Of a stretch of DNA of 64,000 bases, positions 54,143 through 63,827 are shown one piece after another. Numbering within the stretch: position 1 is the first letter of the stretch; each line of letters begins with the position of its first letter. A model generated the notes under the pieces. The model did no database searches, was not told where the DNA came from, and saw only the letters and a list, made by a program, of their open reading frames with translations. Both the position numbers and the translations under genes were made by a program. This DNA is from Cytobacillus kochii (lineage in GTDB: Bacteria > Bacillota > Bacilli > Bacillales > Cytobacillaceae), in NCBI RefSeq assembly GCF_020171845.1, contig NZ_JAIVAM010000010.1, forward strand, positions 124,001 to 188,000. Direction: 5' to 3'.

Positions 54143-55018
54143 TTACACCTTCTCTCTTGCATTTTTACCAAAGATACCTGATGGCTTGAATAAAAGGATT
54201 AAAATGAGAATGACAAATGCTGCCGCGTCTCTCCATAAAGAGTAACCAAGGCCACTAACAACCGTTTCAACTACGCCTAACACAAGGCCACCAACCATCG
54301 CTCCAGGAATAATACCGATGCCACCTAGTACAGCTGCAACAAAAGCCTTTAATCCTGGAATCACGCCCATTAACGGTTCTATTTTTGTATAATACACACC
54401 AAAGAAAACACCTGCTGCCCCGGCCAAGGAAGAGCCAATAGCAAATGTGGCGGAAATGGTTGTGTTTACATTAATCCCCATCAACCTTGCAGCATCCATA
54501 TCATGTGACACAGCCCGCATTGCTTTACCGATTTTGGTTTTATGAACAATAAATTGTAGAACGATCATTAGCACAATCGAAGTGCCTAAAATCATAAGTG
54601 ATTGACTACTGATTTGTGCACCCAAAATATTATAGGTTTGATTGCTAATGACTTCAGGATAAGCTTCTGGTTGTGCACCTCTAAAGTAAATAAATAAATA
54701 CTGTATAAATAAAGAAATCCCTATCGCTGTAATGAGGGCAGCAATTCGCGTAGAACCTCTCAACCTTCGATATGCTACTCGCTCAATTAACATACCCATC
54801 CCTGCACAGACAGCCATTGCAATAATTAAGGCAGGAAAGAATCCTAACCCCCATCCAGCAATCGCATAAAAACCAACAAACGCCCCAATCATAAATACTT
54901 CACCGTGGGCAAAGTTAATCAATTTGATAATTCCATAAACCATTGTATAGCCTAAAGCAATCAGTGCATAAATACTTCCTAACGATATCCCATTTACTAA
55001 CTGTTGAATCCAATCCAT
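54143..55018 (-). CDS. livH: Branched-chain amino acid ABC transporter permease LivH
   Basis: 291 residues from the ATG at 55018 (GAGGAGTGGGG upstream). The longer open frame adds 45 residues with no site. LivH pattern: NGISLGSIYALIALGYTMVY, INFAHGEVFMIGAF, MDAARLMGINVNTTISATFA. Confidence 0.95.
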   Translation of the reverse strand: MDWIQQLVNGISLGSIYALIALGYTMVYGIIKLINFAHGEVFMIGAFVGFYAIAGWGLGFFPALIIAMAVCAGMGMLIERVAYRRLRGSTRIAALITAIGISLFIQYLFIYFRGAQPEAYPEVISNQTYNILGAQISSQSLMILGTSIVLMIVLQFIVHKTKIGKAMRAVSHDMDAARLMGINVNTTISATFAIGSSLAGAAGVFFGVYYTKIEPLMGVIPGLKAFVAAVLGGIGIIPGAMVGGLVLGVVETVVSGLGYSLWRDAAAFVILILILLFKPSGIFGKNAREKV

Positions 55019-55259
55019 GAATCCCCACTCCTCTTCAAATAACCCGAATAGCTTCAGATAGAGAGTGACAGCTAGCGAAAACGCTATGCTGAATATCTCC
55101 TCATAAGGTAATAATTGACACGCTAATTTCAAAAAACCATTGCTCCTGAGCAATCTTGGACTATGAGATTATTAGCTATCACATCAGGAATTACCCTTTC
55201 ATATCTGATAAAAAAAATGGAAGGCCCACTCGCTCCTCCCATTTTAATACAGCCTCATT

Positions 55260-56447
55260 TTAAGGATTTACTTTCGTTTTGAAGACTTGCTCCCCATCCT
55301 TATATTCCAATACAGTAGCTGATTTAATTGGGTTATGATCTTCATCAACTGAAATGATACCCGTTACAAGAGTTAAATCTTTCGTCTCAGCTAAGGCATC
55401 TTTGATTTTCTTCGCATCACTTGTACTTTCGGCACGCTCCATGGCATCTTTCAACATATATACAGAGTCATAACCTAATGCATTAAAAGCATCTGGTGAT
55501 GAACCATTATATTTTTCACCAAACTTTGTTACAAAGGATTGAATCGTCTCGTCTGGATCACCCGAAGAATAATGGTTTGTTATAAACGTATTATTTAAGG
55601 AATCCCCTCCGGCTAATTCAACTAGCTTTGGTGAATCCCAACCGTCAGCACCCATTAGCGGTACGTCAATACCCATTTCTCGTCCTTGTTTGACAATAAG
55701 TCCTACTTCTTCATAATAACCAGGGATAAAAATAAATTCGGGATTAGCTGATTTAATTCTTGTAAGTGTGGACCTGAAATCAGTATCCTTCGCCACATAC
55801 GATTCTTCGGCTACTATTTTCCCACCTGCTGCTTCGAAAGTTTCTTTAAAGGAAGCTGCTAAACCTTTTGCGTAATCACTTGCGTTATCAGCATAGATAG
55901 CTACATTTTTCACTCCTAATTCATTGGCAGCAAAATTCGCTGCTACTGTTCCTTGGAAAGGATCAATAAACGAGGTACGGAATACAAAATCATTTAAGCT
56001 TCCATCATCATTCACTGTTACATTTGGACTCGTACCTGAAGGAGAAAGCAATACCGTCTCTGAATTATTAGCCACTTGTGCTTGAGCAACTGTGTTACCA
56101 CTTGTAGCAGACCCAATAATAGCTACGACATCATCATTTTCCGTTAATTTAATAGCTGCATTGGTTGCTTCTGCTGCATCCGATTTATTATCGACTTTTA
56201 CAATTTCTATCTCTTTACCGTCGATTCCACCATCTTTATTAATTTCATCCACAGCCAATTCGATTCCTTCAGCAATTCCTTCACCATATGAGGCAACTGC
56301 ACCAGAAAGTTCTAGGTTGGCACCTATCTTGACAGTATCACCAGACTCACCACCACCTGCACTATCACTACCACAGCCAGCAAGGAAACCTGCAGCTCCT
56401 ATAGTAGAAGCTAAAAGAACAGCCGTCATTCTCTTTTTAAAAAACAT
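55260..56447 (-). CDS. livK: Branched-chain amino acid ABC transporter binding lipoprotein
   Basis: 395 residues from the ATG at 56447 (AGAGGGGG upstream). The signal peptide ends in AGFLAGCGSD with the lipobox Cys. Type I periplasmic binding fold: GANLELSGAVASYGEGIAEG and AIIGSATSGNTVAQAQVANN. First gene of the liv operon; the next gene is 240 bases away, with a possible small hairpin between. Confidence 0.93.
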   Translation of the reverse strand: MFFKKRMTAVLLASTIGAAGFLAGCGSDSAGGGESGDTVKIGANLELSGAVASYGEGIAEGIELAVDEINKDGGIDGKEIEIVKVDNKSDAAEATNAAIKLTENDDVVAIIGSATSGNTVAQAQVANNSETVLLSPSGTSPNVTVNDDGSLNDFVFRTSFIDPFQGTVAANFAANELGVKNVAIYADNASDYAKGLAASFKETFEAAGGKIVAEESYVAKDTDFRSTLTRIKSANPEFIFIPGYYEEVGLIVKQGREMGIDVPLMGADGWDSPKLVELAGGDSLNNTFITNHYSSGDPDETIQSFVTKFGEKYNGSSPDAFNALGYDSVYMLKDAMERAESTSDAKKIKDALAETKDLTLVTGIISVDEDHNPIKSATVLEYKDGEQVFKTKVNP

Positions 56448-56565
56448 AATGATCCCCCTCTTTTTGATTATTCCAACAACTAAGAGCATGGTTCAAATCC
56501 CCCATATAAACCCCACAAGAAAAGATACCACACAAAAAAGTAGACTAAAATAACCAAAATGTAAT

Positions 56566-56580
56566 ATTTTTCTGATAATT
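56566..56580 (-). promoter_or_regulatory. CodY-like box at the liv operon promoter
   Basis: The minus strand reads AATTATCAGAAAAAT, 13 of 15 matches to the CodY motif AATTTTCWGAAAATT. It lies about 18-32 bases downstream of the -10 box, where bound CodY would block transcription when branched-chain amino acids are abundant. Confidence 0.6.
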
Positions 56581-56597
56581 GCTATAAATCTAAAAAT

Positions 56598-56626
56598 AGT
56601 ATAGTATCATTTTATTCATCTGTCAA
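56598..56626 (-). promoter_or_regulatory. Promoter of the liv operon
   Basis: On the minus strand TTGACA (56621-56626) and TATACT (56598-56603) are separated by exactly 17 bases. Confidence 0.8.
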
Positions 56627-56639
56627 AACAATCTTTGTG

Positions 56640-56869
56640 AATAATACTAATATTTAGAATTTTATTAATAGTTTAGAGCGTTAAAGGGTTTCTTTTTCAT
56701 ATGTTTTGTTTGTAAAACTCTATCATTATATTCATAAAATAATTAATAGTAGATAGATATAATGTAGTTCATTCAATTGTTAATAATAGCAATTGAAAAT
56801 AACTAGCTACTTTTATATAAAGTAAAATAACTTTGCTTATGTAGTAATTTTAGACTTGTAAGATAGAAA
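56640..56869. other. AT-rich intergenic stretch
   Basis: Between the liv promoter and the lysW terminator. Nothing recognisable beyond AT-rich sequence that could act as an upstream element. Confidence 0.4.
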
Positions 56870-56898
56870 AAGAGGAATGAACCGACGAGTTCATTCCT
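56870..56898 (-). terminator. Terminator of the NhaC-family gene
   Basis: On the minus strand AGGAATGAAC and GTTCATTCCT pair around a six-base loop and are followed by TCTTTTT. Confidence 0.9.
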
Positions 56899-56923
56899 CC
56901 TTCCTATATGTTCAAAAGAACTA

Positions 56924-58495
56924 TTATATCGTCTTCTCGGTTTTTGTACCGAACATTTTAACAACAAGTAAAATCCCTGCCATCATAACAATCAAAGCAG
57001 CTAATGCAATGATTACACTTCCACTTACACCCAAAATGATATAAGAGATGGCCGCAGCAACAGCTGCTGTAAAGGCATAAGGAAATTGTGTAATGACATG
57101 ATCAATCAAATTACTTCCTGCACCTGTGGCGGATAAAATAGAAGTATCAGAAATCGGTGAAGCATGATCTCCGAATACTGCCCCTCCAAGTACAGCTGCC
57201 ATTGCAGGAATCAGCAGGGATATATCTGTAGCTACAGCAATATCACCAGCTATTGGAAGGAGAATGCCAAATGATCCCCAAGATGTCCCTGTACTAAATG
57301 CCATAAGTGCCGCAATAATAAATAGGATAACAGGGATAAAATCATGACTCAGATTCGATTGATTAATAACGCTAGCCAAGTATTCCCCTGTACCTATTTG
57401 ACTAATCAAATCTCCGAGTAACCAAGCAAAGATTAAGATCAATACTGATCCAAACATAGATTTCATCCCAACCCATGTAGCTTTCAAATAAAAATTACTC
57501 GTTAGTTTATCATCTTTCTTTAATACTTGAGCAAATTGTACGTAAGCAACAGCTAAACTCAATAATCCTCCGACAATTAATGATAAGGCCACATCTGTGT
57601 TTTCTAATAAGGATACTAACGACACATTCCCCTCTGCCCCATTCATGCCTGTCCAAGCCATCATACTCACTGTTCCAATAAATAAAACAATGATTGGCCA
57701 AACAAGATGACCAACAGTCCCTTTCGTACTAATAGGTAATTCTTCTTGAACCTCGTCTTTCAACTGTTTCTTCTTATCAAATAGAATTCCTTGTTCAATA
57801 GCTTGTTTCTCATGTTTCTTCATTGGACCAAAATCAATTTGCCCAACAACAATGATAAACACCATTATGATTGCCGCCCATACATAAAAATTTAACGGAA
57901 TGATTTGCATGAAAGCAGAGAAAGCACTATAATCAGTTATTTTATGAGACACTAAAATCGAGCCAATTAAGGCGATAATTGATGCTCCCCAACTTGATAT
58001 AGGCGATATAACACATAAAGGTGCGGATGTTGAATCAATTAAATAAGCAAGCTTTACACGTGATACTTTTTGTCGATCAGTAACAGGTCGAGATACCTGT
58101 CCAACTGTTAACGCATTAAAATAATCATCTATAAACAAAATCATACCTAAAACTACGGTTAATAACTGTGCACCCACTCTCGTTTTCACACGCTTCATTG
58201 CCCATTCACCAAAGGCACGACTACCACCCGATAGTGAAATAAATGCAGTAATGCTACCAAGAATAAGTAAGAATAATAGAATGAATATATTCCAAGTATT
58301 TAACCCTTCATCTGTTATGAAAAGTGCTATAAACGACGAGAAAAATATTTGTAGCGTATCTAGCGGTTGATATCCTCCAATTAAGATAGCTGCTGTTAAC
58401 GCCCCTAAACCAAGGGAGAGAATCACCCTTTTTGTTAGTATAACCAAAAGCATCGCTACCAAAGGTGGCAGCACAGAAATAAATGTACCTGTCAT
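56924..58495 (-). CDS. lysW: NhaC-family transporter, probable lysine transporter (LysW type)
   Basis: 523 residues from the ATG at 58495 (AGGAGG upstream); about 11-12 membrane helices. NhaC family motifs: FIDDYFNALTVGQVSRPVTD at about 150, CVISPISSWGASIIALIG, and GTSWGSFGILLPIAGDIA and GGAVFGDHASPISDTSILSA near the C-terminus. The usual call would be a Na+/H+ antiporter. A lysine riboswitch and terminator lie directly upstream, and NhaC-family proteins under such riboswitches are predicted lysine transporters (LysW). I therefore favour lysine transport. Confidence 0.85.
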   Translation of the reverse strand: MTGTFISVLPPLVAMLLVILTKRVILSLGLGALTAAILIGGYQPLDTLQIFFSSFIALFITDEGLNTWNIFILLFLLILGSITAFISLSGGSRAFGEWAMKRVKTRVGAQLLTVVLGMILFIDDYFNALTVGQVSRPVTDRQKVSRVKLAYLIDSTSAPLCVISPISSWGASIIALIGSILVSHKITDYSAFSAFMQIIPLNFYVWAAIIMVFIIVVGQIDFGPMKKHEKQAIEQGILFDKKKQLKDEVQEELPISTKGTVGHLVWPIIVLFIGTVSMMAWTGMNGAEGNVSLVSLLENTDVALSLIVGGLLSLAVAYVQFAQVLKKDDKLTSNFYLKATWVGMKSMFGSVLILIFAWLLGDLISQIGTGEYLASVINQSNLSHDFIPVILFIIAALMAFSTGTSWGSFGILLPIAGDIAVATDISLLIPAMAAVLGGAVFGDHASPISDTSILSATGAGSNLIDHVITQFPYAFTAAVAAAISYIILGVSGSVIIALAALIVMMAGILLVVKMFGTKTEKTI

Positions 58496-58602
58496 AAAAA
58501 GACCTCCTATTAGTATAGGAGCTATAGACATGAACGAATGCGTCTCATATCAATTAACGATCAGAGAAAGGTATCCTCCACTTTTCTTTGATCCTTAATT
58601 GA

Positions 58603-58645
58603 TAATAAAAAAAGAGTAACGATAGAGATTCTATCATTACCCTTC
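58603..58645 (-). terminator. Riboswitch-linked terminator
   Basis: On the minus strand AAGGGTAATGATAGA and TATCGTTACTCTT pair and are followed by a run of T (with A on the plus strand at 58603-58613). It lies between the lysine aptamer and the transporter gene, so lysine binding would favour it. Confidence 0.88.
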
Positions 58646-58659
58646 AAGAAGTAACGTTA

Positions 58660-58865
58660 TTCTCCATCACGACTGTAGCTCCCCATTATGGTTAATATAC
58701 CTCCATAATGACAGTGTTACTCCTATTTAGAGCAACCCCAACAAATAAATATTGACGTACCTATTTGCTTCGGCAAATCTCCCTTTTATCAAAGTTCACT
58801 GTTGTCATCCTCACATTGATTACTAATGATGATTTGCGCCTCTACCCCATCGGATTGATAAGGCA
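58660..58865 (-). promoter_or_regulatory. Lysine riboswitch (L box)
   Basis: Read on the minus strand the stretch holds the known L-box blocks in order: GGGGTAGAGGCGC, CATTAGTAATCAATGTGAGGA, GGGAGATTTGCCGAAG, GTTGGGGTTGCTC, AACACTGTCATTATGGAGG. The core identities (AGAGGxGC, AGTA, GCCGAAG, ACTGTCA) and a following terminator are as in class lysine riboswitches. High lysine would turn off the transporter gene. Confidence 0.9.
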
Positions 58866-58976
58866 TTATTCAATTGTTATACATTATATCAAAATATAAT
58901 TATTTATGCAAAACTCTATCAAAACCTAAAATATACTTAAATTTATTATTTTTAAGATATAGTAGGATACTATAAC

Positions 58977-59279
58977 CTATACCATTCTTAATAGCGCTTC
59001 TCTTCCGATCATCCCTTTTTTAATTCCTAATTCCTCTGCAGCAAAAGTGACTGATTCAAGTGGTGCATCTATTAGTTGTTGAATCGTTTTTACCCCTACG
59101 GCTCTACCAGCAATGACATGGCGATCTTTTAATTTTTCATTTAATAACGCAACGTCTAATGCACCACACATGATATATCCATTATCATTTGATACAACTA
59201 ACAAATTAGTTTTTGGCAGCTCAACGGATACAGTCATAAACGTATGACCATCCAAAATAACAGGCTTTAATTCAACCAT
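58977..59279 (-). CDS. yunC: DUF1805 family protein YunC
   Basis: 100 residues: GHTFMTVSVELPKTNLLVVS, GYIMCGALDVALLNEKLKDR and RAVGVKTIQQLIDAPLESVT are the DUF1805 pattern. B. subtilis YunC lies in the same region. Function unknown. Confidence 0.9.
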   Translation of the reverse strand: MVELKPVILDGHTFMTVSVELPKTNLLVVSNDNGYIMCGALDVALLNEKLKDRHVIAGRAVGVKTIQQLIDAPLESVTFAAEELGIKKGMIGREALLRMV

Positions 59280-59340
59280 GACCGTCCCCCCTTCCCTTTA
59301 ACAATTTATGTTATAGGTAGAGATTCGGTGTACTCATTAG

Positions 59341-60186
59341 TTAAAATAAACCGAGTTGTTTTGGAGCTAATCCCTCATATTCAATTCCTAATATTTCTAG
59401 AATTTCCTTTGCATTATCCGCTGCGTCACCACCAGAATTATTATTAAATAGTACATAGACGTCCTTCGCCTCTTTTTGTAATTGCTTTAATCGCTCTGCC
59501 CACTCCAATAATTCCTTGTGATTATAACGGTATAGATAGCGAACTTCACGCCAATTTGGTTGTTTTTTATTTTGCCATCCATGAACATTACGACCATGCA
59601 AGCGGACAAGTACAATTGGATGTCCGCAAGTATGCATTACAATTGGAACAGAGCCCTCCCCTGCTTGTGGTTCATCACAAACGGTATGTATCCATTTCTC
59701 TTCCTTGATAAAATTTAAAGTACCTTCTATAAACACAGCTTGATACCAAGACTGATGACGAAATTCAACAGCACATGGTATTTCTCCCATTTGCTGTTTA
59801 CACCAGCGTAAATATTGAACGTTTTCCTTTTTACAATTAAACCACGGTGGAAATTGAAATAGGACCATCGCTAACTTATTTTCTCTTATATAAGGGGCAA
59901 GCGACGCTTTAAAAGCAGCAAACATTTCTTCTTTGGACTCAAAAGGAATCTCTCCCCTTTGATGCCCCGTCATCCCCTGATAAGCTTTCACAACAAATTT
60001 AAATGAAGCAGGCGTTTCCCTCACCCACTTTTCCCCGTTCCTTTCTGGCTGTACGGCATAAAAGGAGGCGTCTACCTCAACTGTTGGAAAATGAGCGCCA
60101 TATTCTAATAGTTTATCTCGGTTAGATACACGCTCCGTATATAGGCTGTCATGATCTCCCCATCCAGTTAAACCAATCCTAATCAT
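59341..60186 (-). CDS. yunF: DUF72 family protein YunF
   Basis: 281 residues of the DUF72 TIM-barrel family: IRIGLTGWGDHDSLY, FPTVEVDASFYAVQP, VLFQFPPWFNCKKENVQYLR, CAVEFRHQSW and YVLFNNNSGGDAADNAKEIL. A xylose-isomerase-like barrel; activity unknown. Confidence 0.9.
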   Translation of the reverse strand: MIRIGLTGWGDHDSLYTERVSNRDKLLEYGAHFPTVEVDASFYAVQPERNGEKWVRETPASFKFVVKAYQGMTGHQRGEIPFESKEEMFAAFKASLAPYIRENKLAMVLFQFPPWFNCKKENVQYLRWCKQQMGEIPCAVEFRHQSWYQAVFIEGTLNFIKEEKWIHTVCDEPQAGEGSVPIVMHTCGHPIVLVRLHGRNVHGWQNKKQPNWREVRYLYRYNHKELLEWAERLKQLQKEAKDVYVLFNNNSGGDAADNAKEILEILGIEYEGLAPKQLGLF

Positions 60187-60511
60187 TCCATCACCTCATC
60201 TACCAATAATCTTCATACTGATTATTTTACCTAAAGGATATAACCATAAACAAGAAACACAATGAAATAAGTGAAAAAGAATCAGTCAAAAACAGAAAAG
60301 AAAATTCTTAGAACATTCCATTAGCACTTTACTCATTTTGTGATTGCTCATCGGTATCAAAAAAGGAACCCTTACGCAGTAATAAGGAAAAGCATATAGA
60401 AAAAGTACCTTACTGGAGATGGTATAAATCAGATATCCGTTTCTTACTATGAGTTTAAAAGAAATAAAAAATAACCCGAACCATTGTTCAGATTATTTTT
60501 TATTAAACAGA
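60187..60511. other. Intergenic region with the siderophore operon terminator
   Basis: 325 bases. The right end holds a hairpin with AAAAATAA and TTATTTTT arms (about 60467-60505) that would end the leftward siderophore operon. The rest shows nothing recognisable. Confidence 0.55.
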
Positions 60512-62497
60512 TTAACTCGCTTTGATTTTGTTCGTTTTCTTCAATAAATAAAGTAAGTATGGTGCACCAATTAAAGAAACAATTATTCCAGCAGGTATTT
60601 CTTTAGGAGCTAAAACGACTCTTCCAAGAAAATCAGCTGAAATAAGTAAAATCCCGCCAATTACTATGGTTAATGGCAGTAATTGTAGTAGCTTCGGACC
60701 GACCAGTTGTCTAGCAATATGTGGAGCTAGTAAACCGATAAATCCAATTGCTCCAACCACTGATACACTGATGCTTGACAACATAACAGCTAGTATAATC
60801 ATAAACATACGCATTTTACTAGTTTTCACACCTAAACCAATGGATAGTTCATCACTCAATGATAAGATCTCGAATGTATTGGCCATATAGAGAATAACCG
60901 GAAAGAGTAGTAACGATGTTATCATCACAATTACTAGGTCACTCCAGCTTGTCCCATAGGTGCTACCAGCAAGCCATGTTAAAGCTTGTGATGCATGAAG
61001 GTTCGCACGTACTAATAAAATCTGTATAATAGCAGAACCTACCGCAGATATAGCAACACCCATTAATAATAGAATCATCGGTTGATAACCGCTCCGCGCA
61101 CTAATAAACAATACAATTCCCATTGTAACAAGTGCACCAATTAATGCACCAATTGGAATAAGGACAAAGGGGGCTTGAGGAAAAACAATGAGAACCAACA
61201 TCGCCACTACACTTGCACCTGAAGTCACACCTAAAACAGAAGCGTCAGCAAGTGGGTTACGTAAAACAGTCTGCATCATTAAACCGCTAGCTGCCATCAT
61301 CATACCAATTCCGAAGCTGACGACCACTCGAGGCAAGCGAAAATCCCAAACGAAGGTATTATACATCAATTCTCTTGGCAATTCTAAAAGACTAGTGAAA
61401 CTTGTTCCCCCAAACGACAGGCTAAACCCTACTAATCCAAGAACGGCGAGAGATATGAGGAGATAAAATCTTTTAATATGCTTAATTCGCACTTTCCCCT
61501 CTAATGCTCCTCCAGCAGTTCTCGTTTTCCTACTTACCTTTAAGGCTAAATAGACTAACCAGGGTGCTCCTATAATGGCCGTCATTGCTCCTACAGGTAA
61601 TTCGGACATACTAGAAATCATACGAACAAAGATGTCAGCACATATGAGTAAGCCTGCACCGACCACTATATTTCCTATTAGCATGGATCGATGCTTTCTA
61701 AAGCCCATTAAACGAACAATATGTGGAGCCATAATACCAACAAAGCCAATGGGGCCTACTACTGTAACAGAGACAGCAGCTAATATAATTGCAATGCCCC
61801 AACCTATTAATTTACTTATCATCACATTTTGTCCTAATCCTACAGCTACATCTTCCCCCAACAGTAAAGCGTCAAAACGATGACCTATTATAAAGGCAAA
61901 AAGAAGAGTGAAGAGAACCCATGGCAAAGCAAATTGAACGCCACTCCAATCAAGCTGTAACAATGTTCCCGCTCCCCATAAAAACAACCCGGACACTTCA
62001 TTTTCATATAAAAGCTGCAGGGCACTAGTAAATGAAGAAAACAACATTGTTACTATCAATCCAGTTAATGCAATTCTAATAGGATCCAATGCTCTACCTA
62101 CTAAAAAACTAACAATTAAAGCGGCTATGATTCCCCCAAGCATCGTCACGAAAAATGGAAAGGCACCCTTTATAGAAGGAAAGAAAATGGAAAAAAGAAC
62201 AACAAAGAAAAATGCTCCTGCATGAATGCCTAGTGTACTTGCACTTGCGAGTGGATTTCTTGTCATTGTTTGTAATAACATCCCTGCTACGGCAAGTGCA
62301 GCTCCAACTAAACAACCAATTAAAAACCTCGGCATTCTACTATAAAGGAGAAAATTCAGTTCCTGCTCATTATCCCATACTTCCATCCAAAAGCTGAGTA
62401 AGCCTGTTGAAGCTTGTCCTTGGCTCAAGTGGATGAGACCAAGAATAATAAACAAGAGCACACATGCCGCAAATAATAGAAAGGGTTTAACTCTCAT
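60512..62497 (-). CDS. Fused double FecCD-type iron-siderophore permease
   Basis: 661 residues, twice the size of a single permease. Two FecCD halves: residues 1-330 (LLYSRMPRFLIGCLVGAALA, MLLQTMTRNPLASASTLGIH, GPIGFVGIMAPHIVRLMG) and 335-661 (DFRLPRVVVSFGIGMMMAAS, LMMQTVLRNPLADASVLGVT, GAIGFIGLLAPHIARQLVG). FhuB has the same fused form. It starts four bases after the binding-protein gene. No ATPase gene follows, so a distant one (YusV/FhuC type) must serve it. Confidence 0.93.
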   Translation of the reverse strand: MRVKPFLLFAACVLLFIILGLIHLSQGQASTGLLSFWMEVWDNEQELNFLLYSRMPRFLIGCLVGAALAVAGMLLQTMTRNPLASASTLGIHAGAFFFVVLFSIFFPSIKGAFPFFVTMLGGIIAALIVSFLVGRALDPIRIALTGLIVTMLFSSFTSALQLLYENEVSGLFLWGAGTLLQLDWSGVQFALPWVLFTLLFAFIIGHRFDALLLGEDVAVGLGQNVMISKLIGWGIAIILAAVSVTVVGPIGFVGIMAPHIVRLMGFRKHRSMLIGNIVVGAGLLICADIFVRMISSMSELPVGAMTAIIGAPWLVYLALKVSRKTRTAGGALEGKVRIKHIKRFYLLISLAVLGLVGFSLSFGGTSFTSLLELPRELMYNTFVWDFRLPRVVVSFGIGMMMAASGLMMQTVLRNPLADASVLGVTSGASVVAMLVLIVFPQAPFVLIPIGALIGALVTMGIVLFISARSGYQPMILLLMGVAISAVGSAIIQILLVRANLHASQALTWLAGSTYGTSWSDLVIVMITSLLLFPVILYMANTFEILSLSDELSIGLGVKTSKMRMFMIILAVMLSSISVSVVGAIGFIGLLAPHIARQLVGPKLLQLLPLTIVIGGILLISADFLGRVVLAPKEIPAGIIVSLIGAPYLLYLLKKTNKIKAS

Positions 62498-62501
62498 AAC
62501 A

Positions 62502-63473
62502 TTACTTCACTAATGTCTCTTCAACATGATCAACTAAAGTTTCCATTGAAAGAACACTACCAAACGTCCACACACCTGCGCCTACATCGTACATCAAATC
62601 ATTTTCTACAAAGTATAAAGAGTTCCAAGCTTTGTTTCCTTCTAAATTACTAAATAACGGATCATCTTTTTGTACAGTATGAAGAAATATAGCTTCTTCG
62701 TACTTAGATACACCCTCTACATTTGTTGTAATAAAACCACTCGGCTGTGGATCTTGATCCTGTATTTTATTTGTCAATCCTATACCTTCAAGTGTATGGC
62801 TCACCGTCGAGTTTTCTGTAAATAATCTAAAGGTCGGGGCTTGATTCGCAGAATAAGCTTGTGTAAAAACAAATTCATTTGTCTTTAATTGAGCTGCAGA
62901 TATATTCTCTTTCGCTTCTGCCATTTTTTCCTCTAAATGAGCAACTGCCTCGTCAGCCTCTTGTTCTTTACCTACTAGCTTACCTGTCTGCTTTAATGTA
63001 TGTAACATGTAAGCATATAAGTCTTTTTGAGCTTCCTCTGTAGAACTATCAAAAATCACTACAGGAGCTATTTTTTCAAGGTCCGCTTTAAACTGTTCTT
63101 GATATTCCATACCAATAATCACATCGGGCTCTAACTTTGCTATTTCTTCAATATTTGGTTCTGTTCTTAAACCAATATCCACAACACTTTCATCTAATTT
63201 AGCATCAATTGTTACCCACTTATTAAACCCCTCTACATCAGCTACTGCAGCTGGTTGTACACCAACAGCTAATAACTCTTCAGCAACGCTCCATTCAAGA
63301 GCAACTACTTTCTCCTGAACTCCTTCAAAGCTGCGTTCACCTGACGCATCTTCAATGACAATCGTTTGATTACTATTATTATTCTCTTCTCCACTATTAC
63401 TCTCTTCTTCCTTTTGCATACAACCAGCTAAAACGAGTACAAATAAAAGCATAATAAAATATAATTTCTTCAT
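62502..63473 (-). CDS. Iron-siderophore ABC transporter binding lipoprotein
   Basis: 323 residues. Lipobox FVLVLAGCMQKEE with Cys at about residue 18, then an FepB/YfiY-type fold: VVALEWSVAEELLAVGVQPA, EPNIEEIAKLEPDVIIGMEY and PVVIFDSSTEEAQKDLYAYM. First gene of the operon with the fused permease; a Fur box lies about 125 bases upstream. Substrate not deducible, ferric hydroxamate or catecholate being possible. Confidence 0.92.
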   Translation of the reverse strand: MKKLYFIMLLFVLVLAGCMQKEEESNSGEENNNSNQTIVIEDASGERSFEGVQEKVVALEWSVAEELLAVGVQPAAVADVEGFNKWVTIDAKLDESVVDIGLRTEPNIEEIAKLEPDVIIGMEYQEQFKADLEKIAPVVIFDSSTEEAQKDLYAYMLHTLKQTGKLVGKEQEADEAVAHLEEKMAEAKENISAAQLKTNEFVFTQAYSANQAPTFRLFTENSTVSHTLEGIGLTNKIQDQDPQPSGFITTNVEGVSKYEEAIFLHTVQKDDPLFSNLEGNKAWNSLYFVENDLMYDVGAGVWTFGSVLSMETLVDHVEETLVK

Positions 63474-63595
63474 TAATCAAAGCTCCATTTCCAAAAAAAT
63501 TAATTATCACAGCAATCTCATTCAAAGTGAAGAAAATTCCGAAATATTAAAAGCTAATCATTTGAGAATTTAATTTGATTTTAACCTTTCAACAA

Positions 63596-63610
63596 TGATA
63601 ATCATTCTCA
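63596..63610. promoter_or_regulatory. Fur box
   Basis: TGATAATCATTCTCA matches the Bacillus 7-1-7 Fur consensus TGATAATNATTATCA with one mismatch. It would repress the siderophore operon in iron-replete cells. Confidence 0.85.
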
Positions 63611-63768
63611 TTTTAATGCAAAAAATAGCGTTTGGCAATACACTATTTTATTGCTCACACTTCTATTCATTCTTTAATCAAATTCAATGCTCTTATCTTT
63701 AATAAAATCGTATATAATCCATATCATATCTTGAATGAACATTTCTTCAATCAAACGACACAATGAAA

Positions 63769-63794
63769 ACGCCCACCTTAATGAAGGTGGGCGT
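63769..63794 (-). terminator. Terminator of the small membrane-protein gene
   Basis: ACGCCCACCTT and AAGGTGGGCGT pair perfectly around a four-base loop; on the minus strand TTTT follows. Confidence 0.9.
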
Positions 63795-63827
63795 TCGTTC
63801 TTATATTATTTACCCTCAGATGTCCCG

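Larger units (their letters stand above)
63474..63827. other. Intergenic region with Fur box and a terminator
   Basis: 354 bases between two leftward genes. It holds the Fur box at 63596-63610, the AT-rich promoter region of the siderophore operon and, at the right, the terminator of the small membrane-protein gene. Confidence 0.6.
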
